Shown piece after piece: positions 25,334 through 33,543 of a stretch of 64,000 nt of DNA. The stretch is taken from the NCBI RefSeq assembly GCF_025567415.1, contig NZ_JAOQJV010000012.1:1-64000 (forward strand), in the 5' to 3' direction. The number at the start of each line of letters is the position of its first letter. Positions within the stretch are counted from its first letter, which is position 1. The DNA is from Claveliimonas ammoniilytica (lineage in GTDB: Bacteria; Bacillota; Clostridia; Lachnospirales; Lachnospiraceae). A program made the position numbers and the translations under genes. Below the pieces are notes generated by a model, which saw nothing but the letters and a program-made list of their open reading frames with translations, was not told where the DNA came from and did no database searches.

Positions 25334-26828
25334 TATTAATTTGATTTCGTATGACTGTTATCAACAAGCTACAGAAAAACAGTTGGCAGGACTGAAATGG
25401 AAGGAAAACAGGGTGTACTACATATCAGAGATTCATAATGAAAAGATGCAGGATGAGATTTATGGGTATATCGATGATAGATGTAGACGTTTGTCATTAT
25501 CAACAGTAGTAAATGATATTTACAGATTTGATCTGTTGAAAGAATTTCTGAATGAGAAGTGTACAAGTTGTAGTAGCATCACTGATAAAAAATGGGAAGA
25601 ACTGGAGAGAAGTTATAAAGCATTTTTATATAAAAAAGGATTGGCGCTGTATGTTAGAAGAAATAGACCGGATAGGCGGAATGTTGAGCAACAAAGTAGC
25701 GCTCAGATTTCTTTTCTGAAAATGTATTATGAGTATGTTGTGAAGTGTAAAACAGCAGATATTCCAGAAAATGAAAAAGATGTATGGGATATGAGAAAGT
25801 TGGATATTGTGCCAAGGAGTAATCCGATTCGTGGAAGATATAGATTAGATTTTCGTGAGATCAGGCAGAAAGAATTTAAAGAGATAATAAAGAAAATATT
25901 GTATAGCCACTGCCAGACAAAAGCAATGGGTAGTATAAAAGGTGAATTGCGTGGATTCCGTCGGTTTGCTAGTTTCATGTATGATCGATTCCCAGAAGTA
26001 AAGCACTTTACAGAAATTAGCAGGGATATGATAGAAGATTATCTGGTTTATATAAAAACGGATACTGGTCTTACATCAGTCAGTTACACGACAGAGCTGT
26101 CGGTTTTGGATAATCTGTTGGATGAAATAGGGCGTGAACTGGAAATAGGAAATATATGCAACCTTTTTCTGTCCAGTGATTGCAGAGCATATGACAACGC
26201 TTTACCAGAAGCGTATTCAGATGCAGAAATCAGAAGATTTAATTGTGCATTAACAAAATTAAAGCCCCAGTTAGGCAGATGTTTAATAATACATCAGATG
26301 CTCGGTACAAGAATAGAGGATACGTTGACTTTGCGAAGGGATTGCTTATCTGAGAAATCTGGACATTATTTTATAACTATTATCCAGCAGAAAACAAGGA
26401 AATATAAAAGACCAGTTAGCAATCAGCTGGCAGAATTGATTAGAAAAGCAATAGAAGTTTCAGAAAAGGAGCATCCAGATTCAGAATATATTTTTCTGCA
26501 AGATAATGGAAAATTGTATACAGATTCAATGCTGAAATATCATGTAAATATCATGATTTATGAAAATGATATCAGGGATGATAATGGAAATTATTTTGAG
26601 TTTCGTACACATCGTTTTAGACATACTTTTGGAGTAAAACTTACAGAAATGAAATTAGATGATGATAGCATTGCAAGGCTGTTGGGGCATAAGGATACAC
26701 GAACCATACCACATTATCGGCGGTTAAGAAACGAAGCATTAGCGGAGGATACAAAGGCTGTACGAGATGAAATGAATGAATTATTAGCACAATACAGGAG
26801 GGAAAAGGAAAATGCAGAAACACGATAA
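25320..26828 (+). CDS. Tyrosine recombinase 3
   Basis: 502 residues. Catalytic residues visible are the first Arg in LGTRIEDTLTL, H431-x-x-R434-H435 (HRFRH), H457 (LGHKD) and Y466 (PHYRR). The N-terminal half is helical with a core-binding domain. Classical Tn554 has two tyrosine recombinases plus TnpC; a third makes this a recombinase trio with overlapping reading frames (14 and 17 bases), implying fixed subunit ratios. Confidence 0.85.
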   Translation: MMKGNINLISYDCYQQATEKQLAGLKWKENRVYYISEIHNEKMQDEIYGYIDDRCRRLSLSTVVNDIYRFDLLKEFLNEKCTSCSSITDKKWEELERSYKAFLYKKGLALYVRRNRPDRRNVEQQSSAQISFLKMYYEYVVKCKTADIPENEKDVWDMRKLDIVPRSNPIRGRYRLDFREIRQKEFKEIIKKILYSHCQTKAMGSIKGELRGFRRFASFMYDRFPEVKHFTEISRDMIEDYLVYIKTDTGLTSVSYTTELSVLDNLLDEIGRELEIGNICNLFLSSDCRAYDNALPEAYSDAEIRRFNCALTKLKPQLGRCLIIHQMLGTRIEDTLTLRRDCLSEKSGHYFITIIQQKTRKYKRPVSNQLAELIRKAIEVSEKEHPDSEYIFLQDNGKLYTDSMLKYHVNIMIYENDIRDDNGNYFEFRTHRFRHTFGVKLTEMKLDDDSIARLLGHKDTRTIPHYRRLRNEALAEDTKAVRDEMNELLAQYRREKENAETR

Positions 26829-27219
26829 AATGGTAGCACTGGCAAAAGAAAAAAGTGCGGAAATGACGGAAACAGCAATAACAGCTATTGAAACAATGTA
26901 TAGAAAAAATATAAAAATTTCAGTTGCTGAACTTACAAAACTAACAGGACTTTCCAGAGGTTTTTTCTATAATAATCCGAATGTGAAACAGGTCATGATG
27001 GAATTGAAGGAAAAACAACAGGGAATGATATTGCGAAATCCTAAAAGTGATGCTATTGCAAAAGCACAGGAAGCACGGATTAAGAGTTTAGAACAGAAAT
27101 TATCCGATAGTGTTCCGAAAAACGAATATGAAAGTCTTCAGAAAAAATATGAAGAATTACAGGTGAAATATAGTCAAATGAAAAAGGGAACACTGTTGAA
27201 GATGTACGACCAATTATAG
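26812..27219 (+). CDS. DUF6262 / TnpC-like protein
   Basis: 135 residues. The N-terminal part has a helix-turn-helix-like segment (ISVAELTKLTGLSRGFFYNN) and the C-terminal half is a coiled coil (KIKS-type heptads to MYDQL). The size matches TnpC of Tn554 (125 aa), which sets the orientation and efficiency of transposition. It overlaps the third recombinase by 17 bases. Confidence 0.78.
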   Translation: MQKHDKMVALAKEKSAEMTETAITAIETMYRKNIKISVAELTKLTGLSRGFFYNNPNVKQVMMELKEKQQGMILRNPKSDAIAKAQEARIKSLEQKLSDSVPKNEYESLQKKYEELQVKYSQMKKGTLLKMYDQL

Positions 27220-27239
27220 GAAGAAAAGGAGAATATTTT

Positions 27240-27620
27240 ATGCAGAACGAAATTTATGATGAGAAAAATGGACTTACTTATATGTTATGTGGTGATTATT
27301 ATTTGCCAAAATTGGCACTTACAGATATCGAACCAACTTATGGGAAATATGGGATGCTTCGTAAAAGCTATTTACAGGAACACAGAAAGGCAAAATATCA
27401 AATATTGTTGTTACAAGGAAAACTTGTCGAGCATTTGAATCAGATTGATGCAGAAGCAAGGGATAGGGAAGAACAATTAGTAAAACAGATGATGGAGAAA
27501 CAAGGAATTACAGAGAAATTAAAAAGGCAGGACAACATGGAATGGACAAGGAGGATGAATGCCATTTGTCATGATGCAGAAGAGATGATTTTGACGGAAA
27601 TGATATACACAAAAGGATAA
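27240..27620 (+). CDS. tnpV: TnpV-family transposon protein
   Basis: 126 residues matching the TnpV pattern: IYDEKNGLTYMLCGDYYLP, then GKYGMLRKSYLQEHRKAKY, MEKQGITEKLKRQD and WTRRMNAICHDAEEMILTEM. TnpV is found with TnpX-type and other clostridial elements; its function is not known. It follows the TnpC-like gene after 20 bases with an AAAAGGAG ribosome site and precedes the 23-bp iterons. Confidence 0.8.
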   Translation: MQNEIYDEKNGLTYMLCGDYYLPKLALTDIEPTYGKYGMLRKSYLQEHRKAKYQILLLQGKLVEHLNQIDAEARDREEQLVKQMMEKQGITEKLKRQDNMEWTRRMNAICHDAEEMILTEMIYTKG

Positions 27621-27631
27621 TGAACTGCATT

Positions 27632-27740
27632 GGATAGCAAGAATTTTGCAGCCCGGATAGCAAAAAAGTGGAAGTCCGGATAGCAAAAAAAAGGAAGTCC
27701 GGATGGCAAGATTCTTGCTGTCCGGAAAGACAAAAAAGTG
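27632..27740 (+). repeat. Five direct repeats with exact 23-bp period
   Basis: Copies of GGATAGCAA begin at 27632, 27655, 27678, 27701 (GGATGGCAA) and 27724 (GGAAAGACAA). The consensus unit is GGATAGCAAAAAAG then GGAAGTCC. Units 1 and 4 have a GCAAG...CTTGC-type internal dyad. A 23-base period is not a multiple of three, so this is a DNA or RNA signal rather than protein repeats. It lies about 450 bases from the element's right end and may bind a recombinase or accessory protein. Confidence 0.85.
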
Positions 27741-27751
27741 AGGGATTAAAA

Positions 27752-28048
27752 ATGTTGGTTAAGTACATAATAAAAGTGTTTTTATATTTAATTCTTGCAG
27801 TAATGACATTGATTCGCTGGTTATTAAAAATTCCGATGATGTTGGGAAATATTTTGCTTTACTTTTTATCAATTATATTTATTCTGACAGGTGTTTTGAG
27901 TTATGGATTTGCATTGGAATCTGCAAGAGAATGTGGGCGAATGATAATAATTGGGATGGCATTTGGTGCAATACCAGATTTTGTCCCATTTTTGGGAAAA
28001 AGTTTAGAGACATTGGTTGCCAAACTGTTAAGTATGACAAATGAATGA
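27752..28048 (+). CDS. Small membrane protein of the element
   Basis: 98 residues from ATG 27752; an open frame extends back into the iterons but without support. Three hydrophobic segments (about 5-25, 30-52 and 65-85) make an integral membrane protein. The family is not recognised; similar small membrane proteins are common cargo in clostridial elements. Last gene before the right end. Confidence 0.6.
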   Translation: MLVKYIIKVFLYLILAVMTLIRWLLKIPMMLGNILLYFLSIIFILTGVLSYGFALESARECGRMIIIGMAFGAIPDFVPFLGKSLETLVAKLLSMTNE

Positions 28049-28060
28049 GAAAGTCAATAT

Positions 28061-28096
28061 GAAAGAGGGCTGTGAAAGGCTCTCTTTTCTTTTTGC
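28061..28096 (+). terminator. Terminator near the right end of the element
   Basis: GAAAGAGGGC (28061-28070) pairs with GCTCTCTTTTC (28079-28089), with one G-T pair, followed by TTTTT. It would stop recombinase-operon transcription before it enters the pilus genes. Confidence 0.7.
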
Positions 28097-28180
28097 AACT
28101 GTGGAATGGCAAGATAATAACGTTATATACAGTGTGTATTAAGTACAGATATTGTATTTCTGCATGATGGGAACATAGGG

Positions 28181-28196
28181 AGTCCATATAAAGGCG
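28181..28196 (+). repeat. Right junction: inverted arm and core AGGCG
   Basis: AGTCCATATAA at 28181-28191 is the inverted copy of the left-end arm. AGGCG at 28192-28196 repeats the left junction core, after which the cpaF frame resumes with TTG. Confidence 0.7.
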
Positions 28197-28556
28197 TTGT
28201 CAACAGGACATAAAGGTAGTTTGAGTACCGGGCATTCGGATAGTCCAAAGGACATGCTCAGGCGATTGGAAACGATGGTGCTTATGGGGATGGACGTACC
28301 ACTGGCAGCTATTCAGAGACAGATTGCATCGGCGATAGATATCATTATTCATATTGGAAGACTTTGGGATAAAAGCAGAAAGCTTCTGGAGATTGTAGAG
28401 GTGATGGATTATAACGGGGAAGAAATTGATACAAGGATTTTGTACCAGTTTGAAGAAACAGGCAGAGAAAATGGAAGAATTGCCGGCAAGTGGAAGAAAG
28501 TTCAGGATCTTGCAAATACGGAAAAGTTATTTTCGGCAGGATATCAGACGCTCTGA
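28197..28556 (+). pseudogene. cpaF: CpaF C-terminal part, separated by the element
   Basis: 119 codons beginning LSTGHKGSLSTGH, the highly conserved continuation of the CpaF ATPase core, then SDSPKDMLRRLETMV and the C-terminal arginine and helical region. No ribosome site precedes it. The frame is exactly that of codon 284 at 7243-7245, giving a 403-residue CpaF if the element leaves. Its end overlaps tadB. Confidence 0.92.
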
Positions 28557-29259
28557 ATATGCATCAGCATTATTCAAAACTGTGTCACTTCAAATGCTTT
28601 TGGCGTATCTGTTCTATGAATCAAAAATCGCATTTATCATTTTAACACCTGTTGGTGTCTGGTATTTTTTGCACTGGGAAGTGGATAAGATTAATCAGAA
28701 ACGAAGAGAATTTCAGGAGCAGTTTCGGGAGGCAATACAGTCACTTGCAGCATCACTTCAGGTAGGATATTCGATTGAAAATGCCATGAAAGAAACAAAA
28801 AAGGATCTAAGTATACTTTATAAGGAGGATACGGCCATACAAAGAGAATTTACGCATATGGTTCGACAGATTTATCTGCAGATTCCGGCAGAACGGATTT
28901 TGGAAGAATGGGCAGAGCGTGTAGAGCAGGAGGACGTCAGGAACTTTGTAAATGTATTTGTTATGGCGAGAAGAAGCGGAGGTAATATGATTGGTATTAT
29001 TCGCAATACAGCCGGGCAGATCCGGGACAAGCTGGAGGTAAGAGCTGAGATAGAGACGATGCTTGCAGCACGAAAATACGAATTTAAAGTCATGGCAGTA
29101 ATTCCCTTTGTGATGATTGCTTATATGAAATTCAGTTTTCCGGAATTTATGAAGATACTATATGGGAATCCGACAGGAATAGGAGTGATGACAGCATGTC
29201 TGGCAATATATTTCGGCGCATATTTGCTTGGGGAAAAGATTGTAAATATCGAAGTCTGA
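28471..29259 (+). CDS. tadB: TadB-like inner-membrane platform protein
   Basis: 262 residues from ATG 28471, overlapping the cpaF 3' end by about 86 bases; a TTG at 28426 is an alternative. The type II secretion F domain is seen in REFQEQFREAIQSLAASLQV, GYSIENAMKE and RRSGGNMIGIIRNTAGQIRD, with C-terminal membrane segments. TadB and TadC form the membrane platform that CpaF drives. It is intact but downstream of the element, so its expression depends on read-through or an internal promoter. Confidence 0.85.
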   Translation: MEELPASGRKFRILQIRKSYFRQDIRRSEYASALFKTVSLQMLLAYLFYESKIAFIILTPVGVWYFLHWEVDKINQKRREFQEQFREAIQSLAASLQVGYSIENAMKETKKDLSILYKEDTAIQREFTHMVRQIYLQIPAERILEEWAERVEQEDVRNFVNVFVMARRSGGNMIGIIRNTAGQIRDKLEVRAEIETMLAARKYEFKVMAVIPFVMIAYMKFSFPEFMKILYGNPTGIGVMTACLAIYFGAYLLGEKIVNIEV

Positions 29260-30470
29260 TGCTGGGAATCGTCATTGGAAGCTGCGTATTGGCAGTGATA
29301 CTGCTTGTGACAGATCAGAGAGAGGCAACGAAATCGGTGACGAGTATCCCCAGAGAAAGCAGTGGACATGGAAGTATAACAAAGGAACTTCAATTGATAG
29401 TAAACGGTATACGTCAGAAAGACAAGGTGAGGATTACGGTTCAGGAAAGGAATTATTCAGATGAAGAACTTCAGAAAGTCTTCGATCAGGAGACAGAAAA
29501 ACTTGGTGATCGAATCCTTGGACAGAATAAAAATCTGGACAATGTGCGGTATGACCTGAATCTGATCAAGGAAATTCCAGACGTTCCTGTTCGCGTAGAG
29601 TGGGAGGTTGATCGCTATGATGTGATCAGTGTATATGGCGTTCTGAATGAAGAAAATCTGATGAAAGAACCAGAAGGAGTTCTGGTAAACCTGAAGGCCT
29701 GCCTGATATATAAGCAGGATGAGACGAAGCGTGCGATAACTGAAATGACAGTAAAAATATATCCGCCACTAGATGATAATGATGAGAAAACAGTCTTGCT
29801 TGTGACAGAAGAACTGAGAAAACAGGAGGAGTCTTCCAGGCAGAAGTCAGAATTCAAGATTCCGACACAGATAGATGGTAATACGATAGTGCTTCGTAAT
29901 CCTCAGAATCTCCGGGGATGGTATGCGTTAGCGTTAGGACCGATGATATGTATACTGTTGCTGGTATTAGACCGACAGAATCGTCAAAAAGAAGATCAGG
30001 AGACAAAGCAGCAGATGATGTTAGATTATCCGGAGATAACGGATAAACTCACGCTACTTTTGGGAGCAGGAATTACAGTAAAAAGTGCCTGGCAGAAGAT
30101 TGTAACCGATTATGAGAAGCAGAAAAATTATCGGGGAATCCGTTTTGCTTATGAAGAAATGGCGAAGACATGCAACGAGATGCAGAGTGGAGTAACAGAG
30201 TTGGAGTCGTACGAACAGTTTGGGAAAAGATGTGGGTTAAAAGCATATCGGAAGTTGGCTGCGTTGCTTACACAGAATCTGCGAAAAGGAAGCAAAGGTT
30301 TATCAGAACTGCTTCGGGCAGAAGCCGATCAGGCATTTGAAGAACGTAAAGCTGCTGCGAAGAAAAGAGGCGAAGAGGCAGGAACTAAGCTTTTGCTGCC
30401 AATGTTTATGATGCTTTCGATGGTACTTCTGATTGTTATAGTTCCGGCATTTTTATCTATTCAAATGTAA
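29196..30470 (+). CDS. TadC-like protein with extra N-terminal extracytoplasmic domain
   Basis: 424 residues. The N-terminal membrane segment (about 20-40) leads to about 190 residues with no family I recognise (LIVNGIRQKDKVRITVQERN, then PVRVEWEVDRYDVISVYG). A second membrane segment (about 243-262) and a T2SSF/TadC domain follow (LTLLLGAGITVKSAWQKIV, then GSKGLSELLRAEADQAFEER). Standard TadC lacks the N-terminal domain. It overlaps tadB by 64 bases. Confidence 0.75.
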   Translation: MSGNIFRRIFAWGKDCKYRSLMLGIVIGSCVLAVILLVTDQREATKSVTSIPRESSGHGSITKELQLIVNGIRQKDKVRITVQERNYSDEELQKVFDQETEKLGDRILGQNKNLDNVRYDLNLIKEIPDVPVRVEWEVDRYDVISVYGVLNEENLMKEPEGVLVNLKACLIYKQDETKRAITEMTVKIYPPLDDNDEKTVLLVTEELRKQEESSRQKSEFKIPTQIDGNTIVLRNPQNLRGWYALALGPMICILLLVLDRQNRQKEDQETKQQMMLDYPEITDKLTLLLGAGITVKSAWQKIVTDYEKQKNYRGIRFAYEEMAKTCNEMQSGVTELESYEQFGKRCGLKAYRKLAALLTQNLRKGSKGLSELLRAEADQAFEERKAAAKKRGEEAGTKLLLPMFMMLSMVLLIVIVPAFLSIQM

Positions 30471-30533
30471 GGTCCCCAGATGTAAAGACGATTAGAGGCA
30501 AGGAAGCTTGGATGTGAAGAAAGGAGAATATGT

Positions 30534-30749
30534 ATGATAAAGAAAAAGTTGTACCGAATGAGATGGAAGGGGTTTCAATTAAAAAAGAGGATCACGGACA
30601 TCCTGCGTGATGAGAAGGGGATCGGTGTGGTGGAAGTTATTCTGATCCTTGTTGTGCTGATTGGTCTGGTAATCATTTTTAAGTCGCAGCTTACCAGTCT
30701 TGTAAATACGATATTTGAGAAAATTACCAGTGAAAGTTCCGGCATATAA
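30534..30749 (+). CDS. Flp-type (type IVb) pilin
   Basis: 71 residues. A basic N-terminal leader ends at KG, followed by IGVVEVILILVVLIGLVIIF, with Glu at +5 of the predicted prepilin-peptidase cut. The short form with a single hydrophobic helix is typical of Flp1-like pilins. It should be the major fibre subunit of this Tad pilus. AAAGGAG precedes the ATG. Confidence 0.88.
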   Translation: MIKKKLYRMRWKGFQLKKRITDILRDEKGIGVVEVILILVVLIGLVIIFKSQLTSLVNTIFEKITSESSGI

Positions 30750-32121
30750 ATCAGAAAAGAAACGTGGTGAGGTAACAGCATTTCTGGCATTAATCTTTAT
30801 GCTACTGGTTGGATTTACCGGAAGCATGATGGAAAGTGCGTCCCTGCAATCTGCCAAAAGTTATCGGAGAGCAGATATGAACTGTGCCATGGAATCAGTA
30901 TTTGCGGAATATCAGCGGGATATGCTGGAAGAGTTTGATCTGTTTGTGCTAGATGCTTCTTATGAGAGCAGTGATTATAGTGAAGAAAAAATTTTTGACC
31001 GGTTGTCTTATTATGGAGCATCCGGCATGGAACAGACAATGAAACGGGTGCAATTGTTGACGGATTATAATGGCGCAGCATTAGAGGATCAGATAGCGAA
31101 ATATATGAAAAGTAAGTATGGTCTTAGTTCGTTGAATCCTTTCGGTGAGGATGAGGATGTCTGGAAAGAGCGGGCAGATGAAGCGGAAGAGTCGGTTAAG
31201 ATGGAGGATCGTGTAAATGAAGAATTGACGGGAATTCTGTCGGAGAATGAACAGGAACTTCCGACAGAGAATAACCCACTTCCCAATATGCAGAGGGTTG
31301 CATCTACTCCATTGGCTGAACTTGTAATGCCAGAGGGGAAAGAAGTGTCTGATGCCAGTGTGACGTCCGATACTTTGGTATCAGGAAGGACCCTTCAGCG
31401 TGGATATGGAGATTTCAGTGACAAGGCAAAACAGGAGTCTTTATCGAAGATATTGTTGGATGAATATCTTTTAGGACATTTTGATACAGCAGTGGAGGAA
31501 GATGGGGCAGATGGCACACTGAAGTATGAAATGGAATATCTGCTTGCCGGGAAGAACAGTGACCGGGAGAATCTGAATGCAGTATTAAAACGTTTGTTGA
31601 TGCTTCGGTTTGCGCCTAATTATGCGTTCCTTCAGCAGGACGCAGCAAAACAGGCGGAGGCGCAGAGTCTTGCTCTGACACTATGTAGTCTGATTGCACT
31701 TCCGGTGGCAAGTGAAGCGGTAGCACAGGCATTGCTGTTAGCGTGGGCACTTGGGGAAAGTGTTATGGATCTTCGAAGTCTTATGAAAGGTGGGAAAGTA
31801 CCGTTAGTAAAAAGTACGGAGACATGGCAATTGTCGCTTGCCGGGCTTATGACACTTGGAACTGAGGATGACCATGGAGAAGGAATGGATGCAGAAGAAG
31901 GTCTGGATTATAAGGGCTATCTACGAGGATTGCTTCTTCTGGAAAATAAAACAAACCTGATTCTTCGGACTGAAGATCTGATAGAACTATGCATGCGTAA
32001 CGAAAAGGGACTTACGTGGTTTCGTGCAGATCATTGCGTTTACAGGATGGAAGTGGCCTCGACGGTGCGGCTTCGAAGAGGAATCACTTATACATTTAAC
32101 ACTTATTATACTTATCAATAG
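30715..32121 (+). CDS. DUF5702 Tad-locus membrane protein
   Basis: 468 residues with an N-terminal membrane helix (EVTAFLALIFMLLVGFTGSM), a Tyr/Asp-rich external part and C-terminal hydrophobic stretches. It matches the DUF5702 type found in clostridial Tad clusters, probably a TadG-like pseudopilin or tip protein. The start is weak: TTG 30715 or GTG 30730, both overlapping the pilin gene and lacking a clear ribosome site, so translational coupling is likely. Confidence 0.72.
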   Translation: MRKLPVKVPAYKSEKKRGEVTAFLALIFMLLVGFTGSMMESASLQSAKSYRRADMNCAMESVFAEYQRDMLEEFDLFVLDASYESSDYSEEKIFDRLSYYGASGMEQTMKRVQLLTDYNGAALEDQIAKYMKSKYGLSSLNPFGEDEDVWKERADEAEESVKMEDRVNEELTGILSENEQELPTENNPLPNMQRVASTPLAELVMPEGKEVSDASVTSDTLVSGRTLQRGYGDFSDKAKQESLSKILLDEYLLGHFDTAVEEDGADGTLKYEMEYLLAGKNSDRENLNAVLKRLLMLRFAPNYAFLQQDAAKQAEAQSLALTLCSLIALPVASEAVAQALLLAWALGESVMDLRSLMKGGKVPLVKSTETWQLSLAGLMTLGTEDDHGEGMDAEEGLDYKGYLRGLLLLENKTNLILRTEDLIELCMRNEKGLTWFRADHCVYRMEVASTVRLRRGITYTFNTYYTYQ

Positions 32122-32194
32122 CTGAAAGGCAGAAGGATGTCCTTTGGGATATAGTAACAATCTTTTTTGCATATATAGAAAGGAGATGCTCTCT

Positions 32195-33043
32195 ATGATG
32201 CCTCCCTCAAGGCATATGATGAATTACTCTGTGAATCCCTCGTATCACAATACAAAAACAAATGAACAAACTGAAAACCAGAGGACATCCTTCTGCCTTT
32301 TGGCAACAAAAGGATCTATTACAATAGAGGCGGCATTTGCAATTCCATTGTTTTTTCTGGCAGTTTTAGCTCTTTTTTACATGATGGAAGTAATGTCCAT
32401 ACGCACCAGTGTGCGCAATGGAATGCAATATGCGGCAAAACGCGCGGCAGAAGACTGCTATCTGACACAGATGGTCTCACCGTCCGCATTGGAGACAGAG
32501 ATTGTCAGGGCAATTGGCAGTGAACGATTGGAACGAAGCATTGTCGTAAATGGAAGCAGTGGAATCAACTGTCAGAATTCACGTATGTCGATGTTGACAG
32601 GCATTCTGGAAATGGAAGTGATTTATCAGGTGAAGCTTCCGATACCTGTATTTACAGCAAAGGCGGTTCACATGAAAGAAACTATGCGGATGAAAGGATG
32701 GAATGGTTATCAGTCGGCATTCTGGGATAAAGAGGATAATGAGACTGTGTACATTACGGAGACAGGCATGGTATATCATCGGGATTATCATTGTAATTAT
32801 CTGGAACTATCTATTCGAACAGTCAATGCAGGAACGGTGGATGACCTGCGTAACAATGATCAGGAAAAATATCATCCCTGCGATAAATGTGTGCATGGAA
32901 GTGCGGCTTCGCAGGTATATCTGACAGACTATGGCAATCGTTATCATAATTCATTAAGTTGTAGTGGACTTAAACGAACGGTATATGCGATTCCTGTATC
33001 AGAGGCAGTAGGGAAAGGAGCATGTACAAAATGCAGCAAATAA
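32195..33043 (+). CDS. TadE-like pseudopilin with two C-terminal zinc-type repeats
   Basis: 282 residues from ATG 32195 after AAAGGAG; upstream ATGs are less well placed. The TadE-like segment GSITIEAAFAIPLFFLAVLA (about 50-70) follows a polar leader. The C-terminus carries two tandem copies of a VYxTxxGxxYHxxxxCxxL motif, each closed by CxxC (CDKC and CTKC). Such Cys/His sets usually bind zinc. Fusion to a pseudopilin is unusual and may form a pilus-tip binding part. Confidence 0.78.
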   Translation: MMPPSRHMMNYSVNPSYHNTKTNEQTENQRTSFCLLATKGSITIEAAFAIPLFFLAVLALFYMMEVMSIRTSVRNGMQYAAKRAAEDCYLTQMVSPSALETEIVRAIGSERLERSIVVNGSSGINCQNSRMSMLTGILEMEVIYQVKLPIPVFTAKAVHMKETMRMKGWNGYQSAFWDKEDNETVYITETGMVYHRDYHCNYLELSIRTVNAGTVDDLRNNDQEKYHPCDKCVHGSAASQVYLTDYGNRYHNSLSCSGLKRTVYAIPVSEAVGKGACTKCSK

Positions 33044-33528
33044 ATATATATCTGATGGAATACGGTTGGTTCCAGGTTATTGGCAGAATGATGGTATGTC
33101 TGGCATTAGTATTCATGGCTTATAAAGATGTACGGGAGCATAAAGTATCTGTGATTGCACTTATAGGCTGTGCTTTAATAACCGGAATTGAGAGTGGTAT
33201 AGCTGTGGTTACCGGGGGCTCCGGAGCATGGAAATCATATCTGGCAGGTCTGGTGATCGGATCACTTTTTATCGTAATCAGTAAAGCAACACGAGAAGGT
33301 CTGGGATATGGAGACAGCTGGTTGATGTGTATTCTGGGAGGGTATCTTGGAATCTGGAATATGCTTGAACTGTTAGTGATGACCTGGATGTTAACTGCAG
33401 TGGTAGCAGGGATTATACTGGCGCGAAGTCGATTCAAAAAGCGAACGTCAATACCTCTGGTTCCGCTTATTACAGTTGGATATATAGCCGTATGGCTGAC
33501 GGAGATAATGGTGGCTGCAAATGCATAA
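33022..33528 (+). CDS. A24-family prepilin peptidase (TadV/CpaA-like)
   Basis: 168 residues, polytopic. The two catalytic Asp regions are AYKDVREHKV and GYGDSW (GxGD). It cleaves leader peptides of Flp pilin and pseudopilins at the membrane. The short form without the methylase-type N-terminal domain is normal for Tad systems. Start 33022 or 33031; the reading frame overlaps the end of the TadE-like gene. Confidence 0.9.
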   Translation: MYKMQQINIYLMEYGWFQVIGRMMVCLALVFMAYKDVREHKVSVIALIGCALITGIESGIAVVTGGSGAWKSYLAGLVIGSLFIVISKATREGLGYGDSWLMCILGGYLGIWNMLELLVMTWMLTAVVAGIILARSRFKKRTSIPLVPLITVGYIAVWLTEIMVAANA

Positions 33529-33543
33529 GAAAACGAGGTATGG

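Larger units (their letters stand above)
7246..28196 (+). mobile_element. About 20.95-kb Tn554-like element inserted in cpaF
   Basis: The borders come from the split cpaF frame: removing 7246-28196 joins codon 284 to the continuing C-terminal frame. AGGCG is present at both junctions (7241-7245 and 28192-28196). The ends carry inverted TTATATGTACT (7247-7257) and AGTCCATATAA (28181-28191), 10 of 11 bases matching. The recombination genes sit at the right end: three tyrosine recombinases and a DUF6262/TnpC-like protein, as in Tn554 relatives, then TnpV. The interior has an IS110, a serine recombinase operon, an MmeI-type enzyme, a VOC protein, TnpW and two XRE regulators. It is more AT-rich than flanking DNA. 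The exact crossover within AGGCG cannot be resolved. Confidence 0.88.

Noticed and set aside
27632..27740. CRISPR array
   Set aside because: Units are directly joined at 23 bp without unique spacers and there are no cas genes.
27668..27751. N-terminal extension of the small membrane protein into the repeats
   Set aside because: The 23-bp period shifts frame and the start at 27752 is the first in-frame ATG; the extension is repeat-encoded.
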